Origin: Flagellimonas amoyensis
GTDB lineage: Bacteria; Bacteroidota; Bacteroidia; Flavobacteriales; Flavobacteriaceae
Length of the DNA: 64,000 bases
Assembly: GCF_003058265.1 (NCBI RefSeq)
Contig: NZ_QBUK01000012.1
Location: forward strand, 1-64,000
Direction of reading: 5' to 3'
Under the pieces are notes generated by a model. That model made no database searches. It was not told where the DNA came from and saw only the letters and a program-made list of their open reading frames with translations. Below, piece by piece: positions 35,307 to 44,082 of this stretch. Made by a program: the position numbers and the translations under genes. Each line of letters begins with the position of its first letter. The stretch's first letter is position 1.

Positions 35307-36719
35307 TTACACCCGTTTTTCCAAAAGTACAACATTTTCCACGTGATGGGTCTGTGGGAACATATCCACAGGCTGCACCTTGGTCACTTTGTAGGTGTCC
35401 TTCATCAAAGCCAAGTCCCTTGCCTGGGTGGCACTGTTACAGCTCACATAGACGATTTTGGGCGGTGCCACCTGGAGCAATTGCTCCACCACCTGTTTGT
35501 GCATACCATCCCTTGGAGGGTCGGTAATGATTACATCGGGGCTGCCATGTTGGGCGATAAAATCATCATTGAACACATTTTTCATATCGCCCACAAAGAA
35601 TTCCACGTTCGAAATGCCGTTTAGGACCGCATTGGCCTTGGCATCTTCAATGGCTTCGGGAACGGATTCCACACCCACCACTTTTTTGGCCTTTTTGGAG
35701 ACAAATTGGGCAATGGTCCCTGTGCCAGTATACAAATCGTACACCAGTTCATCACCAGTGAGCCCGGCAAAATCCCTGGTCACGTTGTAGAGCACATGGG
35801 CCTGTTCCGAATTGGTCTGGTAAAATGATTTGGCATTTATCTTGAACCGTAACCCCTCCATTTCCTCAAAAATATGGTCGCGACCAGAAAAACAGACCAC
35901 TTCTTGGTCGTAGATCGTGTCGTTCTGTTTGGGGTTGATCACATATTGCAACGAAGTGATTTCCGGGAATTTTTCCATCAAATGGTTCAGCAACTGTTCC
36001 CTTTCCTGTTTTTGGTCCTCAAAGAATTGGAGGAGTGCCATGATTTCCCCGGTGGATGTCGTCCGTATCATGAGCGTTCGTAGTAATCCCTTTTGGTTTC
36101 TGGGGTCAAAAAAGGCCAGTCCGTTTTCGACGGCAAATTTTTTCACCTCCAGTCGGATGGCATTGGAAGGGTCTTGTTGAAGGTGACACTTTTTGATGTC
36201 CAATATCTTGTCCCACATGCCGGGAATATGGAAACCCAAGGCGTTCCTATCTTCAAAATCCCTCTCCGAGACAATTTCCTTTTGGGTGAGCCATCTACTA
36301 TTGGAAAAAGAAAATTCCATCTTGTTCCTGTAGAAATATTCCTTTTCGGAACCTAGAATGGCACTCACCTTTGGAAGTTCCAGGTTTCCTATGCGTTTGA
36401 GGTTGTTCTCCACCTCCCGTTGCTTGAAATACAGTTGGTACCCATAGCCCATATGTTGCCATTTGCACCCACCGCAGGTCCCAAAATGTTGGCATTCTGG
36501 GGTTGTTCGTTTATCGGAAAGCTTATGGAAATGGGTGGCCACCCCTTCAAAATAGGCGCTTTTCTTTTTGGTGGTCATCACATCCACTACATCGCCCGGA
36601 ACGGCATTGGATAGAAAGATGATCCTGCCATCCGGTGCTTTCCCCACCGATTTTCCTTTGGCGCCGGCATCGATGACTTCTACCTGTTCAAACGTCTGTC
36701 GTTTATTCTTTCGTCGCAT
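35307..36719 (-). CDS. rlmD: 23S rRNA (uracil-C5)-methyltransferase (RlmD/RumA type)
   Basis: A 470-residue methyltransferase. Start is MRRKNKRQTF at 36719, nine codons inside the open frame, because the -7 box TACTTTTG stands only four bases before it. N-terminal TRAM domain (about 10-65), then a cysteine cluster CQHFGTCGGCKWQH for an iron-sulfur cluster. The C-terminal Rossmann domain has DLYTGTGTIAQF, the motif TDPPRDGMHK and the nucleophile in VYVSCNSATQARDL. It makes 5-methyluridine in 23S rRNA; RlmD versus RlmC is not decidable by eye. Confidence 0.93.
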   Translation of the reverse strand: MRRKNKRQTFEQVEVIDAGAKGKSVGKAPDGRIIFLSNAVPGDVVDVMTTKKKSAYFEGVATHFHKLSDKRTTPECQHFGTCGGCKWQHMGYGYQLYFKQREVENNLKRIGNLELPKVSAILGSEKEYFYRNKMEFSFSNSRWLTQKEIVSERDFEDRNALGFHIPGMWDKILDIKKCHLQQDPSNAIRLEVKKFAVENGLAFFDPRNQKGLLRTLMIRTTSTGEIMALLQFFEDQKQEREQLLNHLMEKFPEITSLQYVINPKQNDTIYDQEVVCFSGRDHIFEEMEGLRFKINAKSFYQTNSEQAHVLYNVTRDFAGLTGDELVYDLYTGTGTIAQFVSKKAKKVVGVESVPEAIEDAKANAVLNGISNVEFFVGDMKNVFNDDFIAQHGSPDVIITDPPRDGMHKQVVEQLLQVAPPKIVYVSCNSATQARDLALMKDTYKVTKVQPVDMFPQTHHVENVVLLEKRV

Positions 36720-36723
36720 GCGG

Positions 36724-36731
36724 CAAAAGTA
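36724..36731 (-). promoter_or_regulatory. rlmD promoter -7 box, leaderless arrangement
   Basis: On the minus strand the sequence reads TACTTTTG then CCGC then ATG. The exact TAnnTTTG box ends four bases before the start codon, so transcription should begin at or next to the A of the ATG, giving a leaderless mRNA. Confidence 0.55.
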
Positions 36732-36802
36732 ACCTCTTTTTGGCATTTGTCATGGTGGAGCATCTTAAATCGACCCTAAAACTTTGCCCACATCTTCCCC
36801 TT

Positions 36803-36810
36803 TATCTTTG
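36803..36810 (+). promoter_or_regulatory. Predicted rocD promoter -7 box with a long leader
   Basis: TATCTTTG matches TAnnTTTG exactly; TTTG at 36783-36786 is a possible -33 element with a short 16-base spacer. The leader to rocD is about 120 bases and holds a small hairpin (TTTCGG 36868-36873 with CCGAAA 36878-36883). No known riboswitch is recognised. Confidence 0.5.
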
Positions 36811-36934
36811 GGCAATAATTTGTAATTTGCGGCCACTCCAAGGGATGATTTCTCTCCCACGCTGCTTTTTCGGGACTCCGAAAGAATAAAGGTACAGTAG
36901 GAATGGTTGTTTTATCAATTTAATCATTATTGAA

Positions 36935-38179
36935 ATGATTGTTTTAGAGCATTTGACTTCGCAGCAAGCGATCGATTTGGAAAACAAGCACGGAGCCCAC
37001 AATTACCACCCGCTGCCCGTGGTCTTGAGCAGGGGGGAAGGTGTGCATGTCTGGGATGTGGAAGGGAAAAGGTATTATGATTTTCTGTCGGCCTATTCGG
37101 CGGTGAACCAAGGGCATTGCCACCCGAAGATCATCAGCGCCATGATGGACCAAGCCAAGACCCTGACCCTGACCTCGAGGGCTTTTTACAATGACATGTT
37201 GGGCAAATATGAACAGTATGCCACCTCAGTTTTTGGGTTTGACAAACTGTTGCCCATGAACACGGGGGCGGAAGCCGTGGAAACGGCCCTCAAGATCTGC
37301 CGTAGATGGGCCTACCAAAAGAAAGGGATTCCCGAAGACCGGGCCCAGATCGTGGTATGCGAGAACAATTTCCATGGTAGGACCACCACCATCATCTCTT
37401 TTTCCAATGATCCTGTGGCCCGAACAGACTATGGGCCTTATACGGAAGGTTTCATCAAGATTGCTTACGATAACTTGACGGCCTTGGAAAAAGCGTTGGA
37501 AGCCAATCCGCATATAGCCGGATTTTTGGTGGAACCGATACAGGGTGAAGCAGGTGTTTATGTACCTTCCGAAGGCTATCTGAAAAAGGCCAAGGCCCTT
37601 TGTGAAAAATACAACGTGCTTTTTATTGCTGATGAGGTGCAGACCGGGATTGCCCGGACAGGAAAAATGTTGGCCGTGGACCATGAAGGGGTAAAACCGG
37701 ACATTTTGATCTTGGGCAAGGCCCTTTCAGGGGGAGTCTATCCTGTTTCTGCGGTCTTGGCCAATGATGGGGTCATGGAGGTCATCACTCCGGGTAGCCA
37801 TGGAAGTACTTTTGGGGGCAACCCCATTGCAGCCGCTGTGGCCATGGCGGCTTTGGAAGTGGTCAAGGAAGAGGGACTGGCCCAAAATGCACAGGAATTG
37901 GGGGAATTGTTCCGGGAAGAATTGAACAAGTTCATCCCCACATGCGATTTGGTGGAAAAAGTTCGTGGCAAGGGATTGCTGAACGCCATCGTAATCAATG
38001 ATAGTGAGGACAGTTCCACAGCTTGGGACATCTGCATGGCCCTGAAGGAAAACGGACTTTTGGCCAAACCGACCCATGGGAACATCATCCGGTTCGCCCC
38101 ACCTTTGGTGATGAACCGCGAACAATTGATGGATTGTGTTTCCATCATCATCAAGACACTTCAGGATTTCTCCAAGTAG
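36935..38179 (+). CDS. rocD: Ornithine-oxo-acid aminotransferase
   Basis: A 414-residue class III PLP-dependent aminotransferase. It converts ornithine and 2-oxoglutarate to glutamate-5-semialdehyde and glutamate. The N-terminal motif HGAHNYHPLPVVLSRGEGVHVWDVEGKRYYDFLSAYSAVNQGHCHPKI is specific for ornithine aminotransferase. The PLP lysine is in LILGKALSGGVYPVSAVLA, and the cofactor aspartate in FIADEVQTGIARTG. Transcribed alone, ended by a bidirectional terminator. Confidence 0.96.
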   Translation: MIVLEHLTSQQAIDLENKHGAHNYHPLPVVLSRGEGVHVWDVEGKRYYDFLSAYSAVNQGHCHPKIISAMMDQAKTLTLTSRAFYNDMLGKYEQYATSVFGFDKLLPMNTGAEAVETALKICRRWAYQKKGIPEDRAQIVVCENNFHGRTTTIISFSNDPVARTDYGPYTEGFIKIAYDNLTALEKALEANPHIAGFLVEPIQGEAGVYVPSEGYLKKAKALCEKYNVLFIADEVQTGIARTGKMLAVDHEGVKPDILILGKALSGGVYPVSAVLANDGVMEVITPGSHGSTFGGNPIAAAVAMAALEVVKEEGLAQNAQELGELFREELNKFIPTCDLVEKVRGKGLLNAIVINDSEDSSTAWDICMALKENGLLAKPTHGNIIRFAPPLVMNREQLMDCVSIIIKTLQDFSK

Positions 38180-38202
38180 CCGTCATATGTAACTTAAAAA
38201 TA

Positions 38203-38233
38203 AAAAGGGAGCAGTGATTCACTGCTCCCTTTT
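38203..38233. terminator. Bidirectional terminator between rocD and the barrel gene
   Basis: AAAAGGGAGCAGTGA (38203-38217) pairs perfectly with TCACTGCTCCCTTTT (38219-38233), a 15-bp stem with A and T runs at the two ends. It can stop rocD on the plus strand and the convergent gene on the minus strand. Confidence 0.88.
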
Positions 38234-38257
38234 ATATTGGTTCGATAAGAAGAGTTC

Positions 38258-38773
38258 CTATAAGAACTTGTATCCCATCCCGATGGTCAAATAATTTCCC
38301 CTGACCTTTACATCTTCGCTACCGGTGTAGGAGTTGTTGATCTGGAAGGAGTATCTGGCCTCAATGAAGAAATCTTCATTAATGTCATAGCCGATTCCGC
38401 CTGCAATGTCAAACTCAACACTGCTAAAGTCCTCTGGGGTATCTTCCAAGGAAAAGACCAGTTGTGGACCAACTTGAAAATTGAATTTTTCCGAGATGGC
38501 AAATTTGCCCAAAATTGGAAGCAAAAGGCCATTGCTCCCATCAATGCTTGCAAAGAGAAGTTCTGGTTGGACACTAAAACTCTCAGAGACCATAAAGTCA
38601 GCTACACCCCCGACGTAAAAACCAGATTCTGAGGCGGATATGCTAATGCCTTCGGCTTTAACGCTTCCCCTTGCATTCAGATACCCTGCGGTCGCCCCAA
38701 ATCTTACATCTTGGGCTTGGGCTGAAAATGCCAATGCAATTACAGCAACGGTTGCTAATACAATTCTTTTCAT
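38258..38773 (-). CDS. Outer-membrane beta-barrel (porin-like) protein
   Basis: A 171-residue protein with a clear signal peptide (MKRIVLATVAVIALAFSAQAQ). Alternating hydrophobic strands end in the aromatic-rich YLTIGMGYKFL, typical of small eight-stranded barrels (OmpX/OmpW-like). The central pattern ISEKFNFQVGPQLVFSLED...FDIAGGIGYDINEDFFIEARYSF fits the porin-like beta-barrel families of Bacteroidota. It has its own promoter (38803-38810, minus strand). Confidence 0.9.
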   Translation of the reverse strand: MKRIVLATVAVIALAFSAQAQDVRFGATAGYLNARGSVKAEGISISASESGFYVGGVADFMVSESFSVQPELLFASIDGSNGLLLPILGKFAISEKFNFQVGPQLVFSLEDTPEDFSSVEFDIAGGIGYDINEDFFIEARYSFQINNSYTGSEDVKVRGNYLTIGMGYKFL

Positions 38774-38802
38774 GTTTAGATAAGGTTTATGTTTTATGGT
38801 GC

Positions 38803-38810
38803 CAAATATA
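38803..38810 (-). promoter_or_regulatory. Promoter -7 box of the beta-barrel gene
   Basis: The minus strand reads TATATTTG, an exact TAnnTTTG match, 29 bases before the ATG. I see no convincing -33 TTTG at the usual distance. Confidence 0.55.
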
Positions 38811-38920
38811 GAAATACACCCAAATGCAGATTCTTTTTTGTTGTGAAGCGTTCTAATCTTGTGGAATGACTGTAGTATATTTTTTTGATGATCAAAGAAG
38901 TAATTTCATTTGGAAATGCG

Positions 38921-39973
38921 TCACAAAACCGCGGCCTCCAGCAGTTCCAGACCCATTTCATCGGCATTGAAAGCTCCTTGGATACCCACGGGAAGTGTAA
39001 AGTTGTTGGGAACGTGCCCAAAACTCATCCCATAGGCAGCGGGAATGCCCAAAGGTGCAATCCTGTCCATGATGACTTCTTTTAGGGTAAAATTGGTGTC
39101 GTTTTTTTCACGGTCACATCCTTTGCAGACCCCGATCATGATTCCTTTTGCTTTGGAAAATGTAGGGCCTTCAATGAGTTGGGTCAGCATACGGTCTATC
39201 CGGTACGGAGCTTCTTCCACATCTTCCAGGAACACCAGTTTGTCCGTGAAATCAATTTCGTGGGGGGTGCCTATCAGTGCATTGACCAAGGTAAGGCTTC
39301 CACCTGCAAGTTCGCCTTGACAGCTTCCTGGGGTGATGACATACCTTTCATATTCTGGATTCTCCAGAAACTCTTGATCTTTCAGCTTTACGTTTTTGAT
39401 GGGTTGGACATCCTTTCCCTTCATCAGGATTTTTTTAAAATACTTTTGACTGTATGAATCATCCAGTGTGCTGCCCACGGGGCCGTGAAAACAGATCAGT
39501 CCGGTCTCACTGTAAATGGCCTGTATCAAAGCCGTAATGTCACTGAACCCGATGAGTGCCTTCGGGTTGTTCCGAATGGTATTGTAATCCAAACGGTCCA
39601 GGATTCGGGTGCAGCCATATCCTCCACGGGCACACAATATGCCATCCACTTCAGTGTTGGCAAACATCTGGTTCACATCCATGGCCCGTTCTTCGTCCGT
39701 ATTGCTGAAATAGCCATGATTGCCAATGATACGCTGCGTATGGAAGGTTTTGAACCCCATTTTCTCCAAGGTTTGCAATGCCCTTTGTAAGACTTCGGGT
39801 TTGATGGCATAGCCAGGGGCCACCAAGCCAATGGTGTCGCCTTTTTTTAGTTTTTTGGGTTTGATGATGGGATGTGCGATGGATTGTGGTTCATTTCCCC
39901 ATCCGGTCTGTGGCAAAAGGGTAGTGGCCCCAAGAACGGTCACCGATTTTAAAAAGTTTCTTCGTTTGGACAT
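38921..39973 (-). CDS. LD-carboxypeptidase (peptidase family S66), Tat-type signal
   Basis: A 350-residue murein LD-carboxypeptidase related to LdcA and MccF. The N-terminus KRRNFLKSVTVLGATTL looks like a Tat signal. The fold starts at KKGDTIGLVAPG. Catalytic serine is S144 in LIGFSDITAL, the acidic residue is near FLEDVEEAPYRIDRM, and the His is in YGMSFGHVPNNFT. It would cleave the L,D-bond between meso-diaminopimelate and D-Ala in recycled or periplasmic peptidoglycan. Export of this usually cytosolic enzyme is notable but common in this phylum. Confidence 0.92.
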   Translation of the reverse strand: MSKRRNFLKSVTVLGATTLLPQTGWGNEPQSIAHPIIKPKKLKKGDTIGLVAPGYAIKPEVLQRALQTLEKMGFKTFHTQRIIGNHGYFSNTDEERAMDVNQMFANTEVDGILCARGGYGCTRILDRLDYNTIRNNPKALIGFSDITALIQAIYSETGLICFHGPVGSTLDDSYSQKYFKKILMKGKDVQPIKNVKLKDQEFLENPEYERYVITPGSCQGELAGGSLTLVNALIGTPHEIDFTDKLVFLEDVEEAPYRIDRMLTQLIEGPTFSKAKGIMIGVCKGCDREKNDTNFTLKEVIMDRIAPLGIPAAYGMSFGHVPNNFTLPVGIQGAFNADEMGLELLEAAVL

Positions 39974-40057
39974 TGGGCAAGGATTGCATTATACATTACC
40001 AATGGCAAAAAGCCAAAGTAAATATATGCACAAAAAAATTAGCCCGCGGATTTGGAC

Positions 40058-41368
40058 CTAGTCGCTGTTCCGCTCGTCGCGGCGCAATTGCCGTTGTATT
40101 TTGCGTATGGCCGATTCTATGGATTTTTCGGGTTCGATGATATTGTACTCGCCCCAAAAATCAGCATCGGTGAAACCTATGGCCTCATCGCCCATAATAA
40201 TGGATTTCTTGATGCGTTCCCGGTTCTTGGGAAGCTCACCGCTCATATTTCTCTCCCAATCGGTTATGGCCATTTCTGCGGTCATGCTGTACACGGAATT
40301 GAACCATTTATCGGCCCAATTTACCTTGAACTCCATCGTAACACTACTATATCCATAATACCATCTCCCCTCTTTTTCCCGATAATCCACCCTATAGGCA
40401 ACTTCGGTAGGCCAAACGTCCACTTTTGCAGGTTTTCTTCGGACGAAGAGTTGAGCGGCCATGTCCTTGTCGGTAATGTTCAAGGAAAAGATGGCACTGG
40501 TCAGGGTTCTTTTTTCCACATCGATGTAAAGCTCCCCTTGATACAAAGGTTCCAGGATATTTTCGTGTTGGGCAAATTTGATGACATAGATCAAGGCATC
40601 ATTGACCCTGATGGACCTGTCAAATGAAAATTTATAGTTGGAAATGGATTCATTGGAGAAGAGGTATTCGGGATATTTCATCACATCCACGTACAAGGTG
40701 TTGTACGGTCCGCCCTGAAGTTTGAGTGCCACGGTATCCAATTTGCTGTAGTCCGTGCTCTTTCTTGCCTTGTAGAGTTCCACGGCGTCGTCCCTGTTGG
40801 AACTGTAGGATGTTTTATAGATGTTCACCACCGCTTCTGCCAAGGATACGTTCCTTCTTCTCCGCTTAATGGTTTCCCTGTAAAAAGCGGTCATGAGGGT
40901 CGGGTCACCGAAATAATTTTCATCTCTTTTGGCCATGGTTTCACGTACCAATGCCATGGCGTCCCGTGGAGCATTGATATTGATCTCCGATAATTGGGTA
41001 ACGGATACCGCAAGGGAAATTTTGTTGTTTTCGGGCTTCAGTTCGGATAGGGGCACACTTTCGGTACGGTAGCCCAAAAAGGATACGATCACATTTGAAC
41101 TGGTGCTGTTTTTGGGTACTTTCAGGAGGAAGTTTCCTTCGGTATTGGTAATGGTGCTAATATTGGTGCCCTCCACGGTGAGCGTGGCAAAAACCAAAGG
41201 TTTGTTTGTGGACTCGTCCACCACTTCACCACTATATTGGTCAAAATCAACGGCACCTTCTTGGAATGCAAGGGCCTTGGTGGTGCCAACAAATGTCAGG
41301 ACCAGCATTGCGAAAAACAATGTTGACGCGGTTTTCCACGAGCGTGGAAATGGTTTGTTCAGTTGCAT
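40058..41368 (-). CDS. Carboxypeptidase-regulatory-like domain envelope protein
   Basis: A 436-residue exported protein. The frame opens with a TTG at 41374, but the ATG two codons later (MQLNKPFPRSW) is preferred. A long signal (to about KALA) is followed by a carboxypeptidase-D-regulatory-like domain (about 40-125: YSGEVVDESTNKPLVFATLTVEGT). The larger remaining part is seen in DUF5686-like and related TonB-partner proteins (LMTAFYRETIKRRRRNVSLAEAVVNIYKT). The end is strongly basic (IRKIQRQLRRDERNSD). The specific role is not known. Confidence 0.82.
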   Translation of the reverse strand: MQLNKPFPRSWKTASTLFFAMLVLTFVGTTKALAFQEGAVDFDQYSGEVVDESTNKPLVFATLTVEGTNISTITNTEGNFLLKVPKNSTSSNVIVSFLGYRTESVPLSELKPENNKISLAVSVTQLSEININAPRDAMALVRETMAKRDENYFGDPTLMTAFYRETIKRRRRNVSLAEAVVNIYKTSYSSNRDDAVELYKARKSTDYSKLDTVALKLQGGPYNTLYVDVMKYPEYLFSNESISNYKFSFDRSIRVNDALIYVIKFAQHENILEPLYQGELYIDVEKRTLTSAIFSLNITDKDMAAQLFVRRKPAKVDVWPTEVAYRVDYREKEGRWYYGYSSVTMEFKVNWADKWFNSVYSMTAEMAITDWERNMSGELPKNRERIKKSIIMGDEAIGFTDADFWGEYNIIEPEKSIESAIRKIQRQLRRDERNSD

Positions 41369-41483
41369 ACCCAAAATTTTTACGTGAAAGTGCTATTAAA
41401 GATACAAAATTTTGGAATCCGTAGTATCTTCTGATATCTTAAATAACATGGACTAAACATTTTATAATCAACTGTCTATGGTT

Positions 41484-43934
41484 CTAGTTGACCATGAATA
41501 GGGCATTGGCAAAAAAGAGCTTCCCATTCTCCCAAAACCCTCTGAACAATGGGTTGTCCACCATATAGATGACTTGGCCCCTGCCGAATTGCTCCGAACC
41601 ATAGATCAAGGATTTCGAGATTTTCTTTAGAGCCTTACTGCCTGCAAAACCCGAAAATGGTCTCGTACTGTCCTCCATATAAACGGCATTGCCCCCATCC
41701 AGATACTCGTAACTGGCACTGCCGAGTTTCAAGGTGAAATAATCCGTTCCGTAGCCGTAGGCCAGTGGGTGGGTATTGTCCACCTTGGTCTTGAAGACCG
41801 CCCCGGTAATGGCATCTTTTATCTGTTCCCTTTCGGCATCCTCATAGGGGAGTGGGATATGGGTCTGTTCCGTCTCTTTTTCCTTTTCCTTTGTTTTGAT
41901 GCCAAACCCTTTTTCCCCGTCCAAGGCACTGATGGCACCGCCCATGGCTATGATCTTGCCTCCTTTTCGCACCCAGTCCTTCAGTTCGGAGAGTTGGTCC
42001 TCATTAAAATAGTTGCCATAACGGCCATCGGGTAAAATCAGAATGTTGTACTTGCCCAAGTCGACCCTTTTGGCGTATTCATCATCGATAACGGTCAAGG
42101 GATAATGCAGCTGTTGCTCAAAAAAGTGCCATATCTCGCCAAAGCGAAGTGTTGAGGTAGGGCCTCCCGAAAGCACAGCGATCTTGGGCTGGGTGATCAT
42201 CTGTACGTAAGATGAGCCAAAATCCTTTCCGGAATCCACAAAACCAGTGCTGGTGGACACGATTTCTTTTTGATGGGTGGCAGCAATGGTTTGCAGTTTT
42301 CGGACAAAATTGGGGTCGTGGGCATTGTCACCTTTGGTGATGATCAAAGTACCGCGTTCAAAAGATTTGCCTTCAATGGAAAAGGGATGGTCCGTTTTCC
42401 TGACCCGGATGCCCTCTTTGAGGAGTTCGGCCAAAAATTTGGCATCTTTTAAACTGTTCCAGTCCGTAAGATGGGCATAGCTGTCGGGATTGATGATAGA
42501 TTTAGATGTCACATCCCCGTTGTTCTGGGGTGCTACCAAGGAAGTGGAGGCAATGGCTTCCAATCCATAGGCGTAGGGCAGTGACCACGCGGTGATGTCA
42601 TAGGTCAACGAGTCGGTAAGTTTTGCATTGGGCTCGAAAAGTACCTGGACCAAGGTGCCCTTGGGCTGATTGGTGGAGACTACCATCCCGTTTTTGTCAA
42701 CGGACATGCTTCCATTGTTTCCGGAACCATAGGCATGGCCTTTGTAAGAACCAGTGGAAAGGTCCCCGAACTGTATTTCATGTTTTTCCAAAAGGGATTT
42801 CAAGGCATCCAGTTTGTCCTTGTTGCCCTTGAGCACGTAGCTTTTGTACTTGAAGTTTTGGTTTTGGTAGAATTTCTTGAATTCTTCGTTGAGTTTTTTG
42901 GCATTCTGGGAAGAAACCTCTACAGTGGAAAGTCCAGTGGTGAAATGATGCGCGATCCTGTCCTCCAGGGTGAGGGTGTCCCCGATCCCGGTGATTATTC
43001 CAAGGCCGGCCCTTCCACTTCCCCCTTGTTCGTAGGTCATCCCGATGGAGCCGTTATAAATGGGAAAAGTGTCCCCATAGCTGGGATAGAAAAGATCAAA
43101 GACCTCTTTGGTAAAATAGAACCATCCATTGGCATCAAAATATTTGGCGTGGTTTTTCCCCAGGGTAATCTGAAAATCACGTTGGAAATCTGTGATGACC
43201 TCATGATAGGGTTCGGCAGCGGGTGCAAAATAGTAGGGATTGTCCACTCCCTGTTCATGGAAGTCCACATGCACATGGGGCAACCAGTCATTGAATTTTT
43301 TGATGCGCTGTTGGCTTTCCACTTGGGTAAGCCAGGCCCAATCGCGATTGAGGTCGAACATATAATGGTTGCTGCGTCCGTTCCACCACCCTTCGTTGTG
43401 TTCTTTACTGTTGGGGTCCACCTGATGGGGTGTATTCTTGTATTGATTGTACCAATTGCTGTAACGGTCACGGCCATCCGGGTTAACACAGGGATCCATG
43501 ATGACGACGGTATTTTCCAAATAGGAGCCCTTGGATGTCAAAAGTTCATAAATGGTTTTCATCGAGGCCTCGGTACTCACACTTTCGTTTCCATGCACGT
43601 TATAGCTGAGCCACACAATGGCCTTTTCGGAACTTCCGCTTCCTTGGGTACTTTTTAAATGTTCTTGGCGTATGGTTTCCAGATTGCCAATATTGTCAGG
43701 GGAAGACACATAGGCCAGCAATAGGGGCCTACGTTCATTGGTTTGCCCATAAACGGTGAGTTTTACCCGATCTGGGGCCGCTTCGGCCAAATATTCATAA
43801 TAATCCACCACTTCGTGATGGCGGGTAAATTCCGTTCCAAGTTCATATCCCAAAAATTCAGAGGGAGATTTCAATTGTTGGGAGTGGATGGAAAGGGCAA
43901 AGAGGAAGGCTGCCAAAAATAAAAATCGGGTCAT
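41484..43934 (-). CDS. Secreted M14-family zinc carboxypeptidase with C-terminal GATase-like domain
   Basis: An 816-residue exported peptidase with an N-terminal signal peptide (FLFLAAFLFALSIHSQ). Zinc ligands are H114 and E117 in YNVHGNES, with a third histidine in VHVDFHEQG (H226). NPDGRDRY is the substrate-carboxylate motif region. From about residue 590 the chain resembles a class-I glutamine-amidotransferase-like (ThuA-type) fold: KIAVLSGGPTSTLRFGEIW...YNILILPDGRYGNYF...DWVRKGGKIIAMGG. It probably trims peptides in the periplasm; the role of the second domain is unknown. Its -7 box (TAGATTTG, 43956-43963 minus) is close upstream. Confidence 0.9.
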   Translation of the reverse strand: MTRFLFLAAFLFALSIHSQQLKSPSEFLGYELGTEFTRHHEVVDYYEYLAEAAPDRVKLTVYGQTNERRPLLLAYVSSPDNIGNLETIRQEHLKSTQGSGSSEKAIVWLSYNVHGNESVSTEASMKTIYELLTSKGSYLENTVVIMDPCVNPDGRDRYSNWYNQYKNTPHQVDPNSKEHNEGWWNGRSNHYMFDLNRDWAWLTQVESQQRIKKFNDWLPHVHVDFHEQGVDNPYYFAPAAEPYHEVITDFQRDFQITLGKNHAKYFDANGWFYFTKEVFDLFYPSYGDTFPIYNGSIGMTYEQGGSGRAGLGIITGIGDTLTLEDRIAHHFTTGLSTVEVSSQNAKKLNEEFKKFYQNQNFKYKSYVLKGNKDKLDALKSLLEKHEIQFGDLSTGSYKGHAYGSGNNGSMSVDKNGMVVSTNQPKGTLVQVLFEPNAKLTDSLTYDITAWSLPYAYGLEAIASTSLVAPQNNGDVTSKSIINPDSYAHLTDWNSLKDAKFLAELLKEGIRVRKTDHPFSIEGKSFERGTLIITKGDNAHDPNFVRKLQTIAATHQKEIVSTSTGFVDSGKDFGSSYVQMITQPKIAVLSGGPTSTLRFGEIWHFFEQQLHYPLTVIDDEYAKRVDLGKYNILILPDGRYGNYFNEDQLSELKDWVRKGGKIIAMGGAISALDGEKGFGIKTKEKEKETEQTHIPLPYEDAEREQIKDAITGAVFKTKVDNTHPLAYGYGTDYFTLKLGSASYEYLDGGNAVYMEDSTRPFSGFAGSKALKKISKSLIYGSEQFGRGQVIYMVDNPLFRGFWENGKLFFANALFMVN

Positions 43935-43955
43935 GCGTGGTCAATTAGTTCAAAC

Positions 43956-43963
43956 CAAATCTA
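43956..43963 (-). promoter_or_regulatory. Promoter -7 box of the M14 peptidase
   Basis: The minus strand reads TAGATTTG, an exact consensus match, 21 bases before the start codon. Confidence 0.5.
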
Positions 43964-44055
43964 ACAATAAATTCAGCTAGAGTTACAATTTTCAAAGGTC
44001 ACATGGTCAAAAAAGTAATTAACGTATTTTTAGGATTAGTAAAAAAGAAGAGAAT

Positions 44056-44063
44056 TATCTTTG
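44056..44063 (+). promoter_or_regulatory. bshC promoter -7 box
   Basis: TATCTTTG, exact TAnnTTTG, ends 19 bases before the bshC ATG and implies a leader of roughly 12-15 bases. The -33 element is not clear. Confidence 0.5.
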
Positions 44064-44082
44064 ACCACCTCATTCAGTTTTA

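Noticed and set aside
42735..43658. A 307-codon open frame on the plus strand
   Set aside because: It is antisense to the M14 peptidase, whose zinc motifs and full length are clear. The plus-strand translation shows no family motif.
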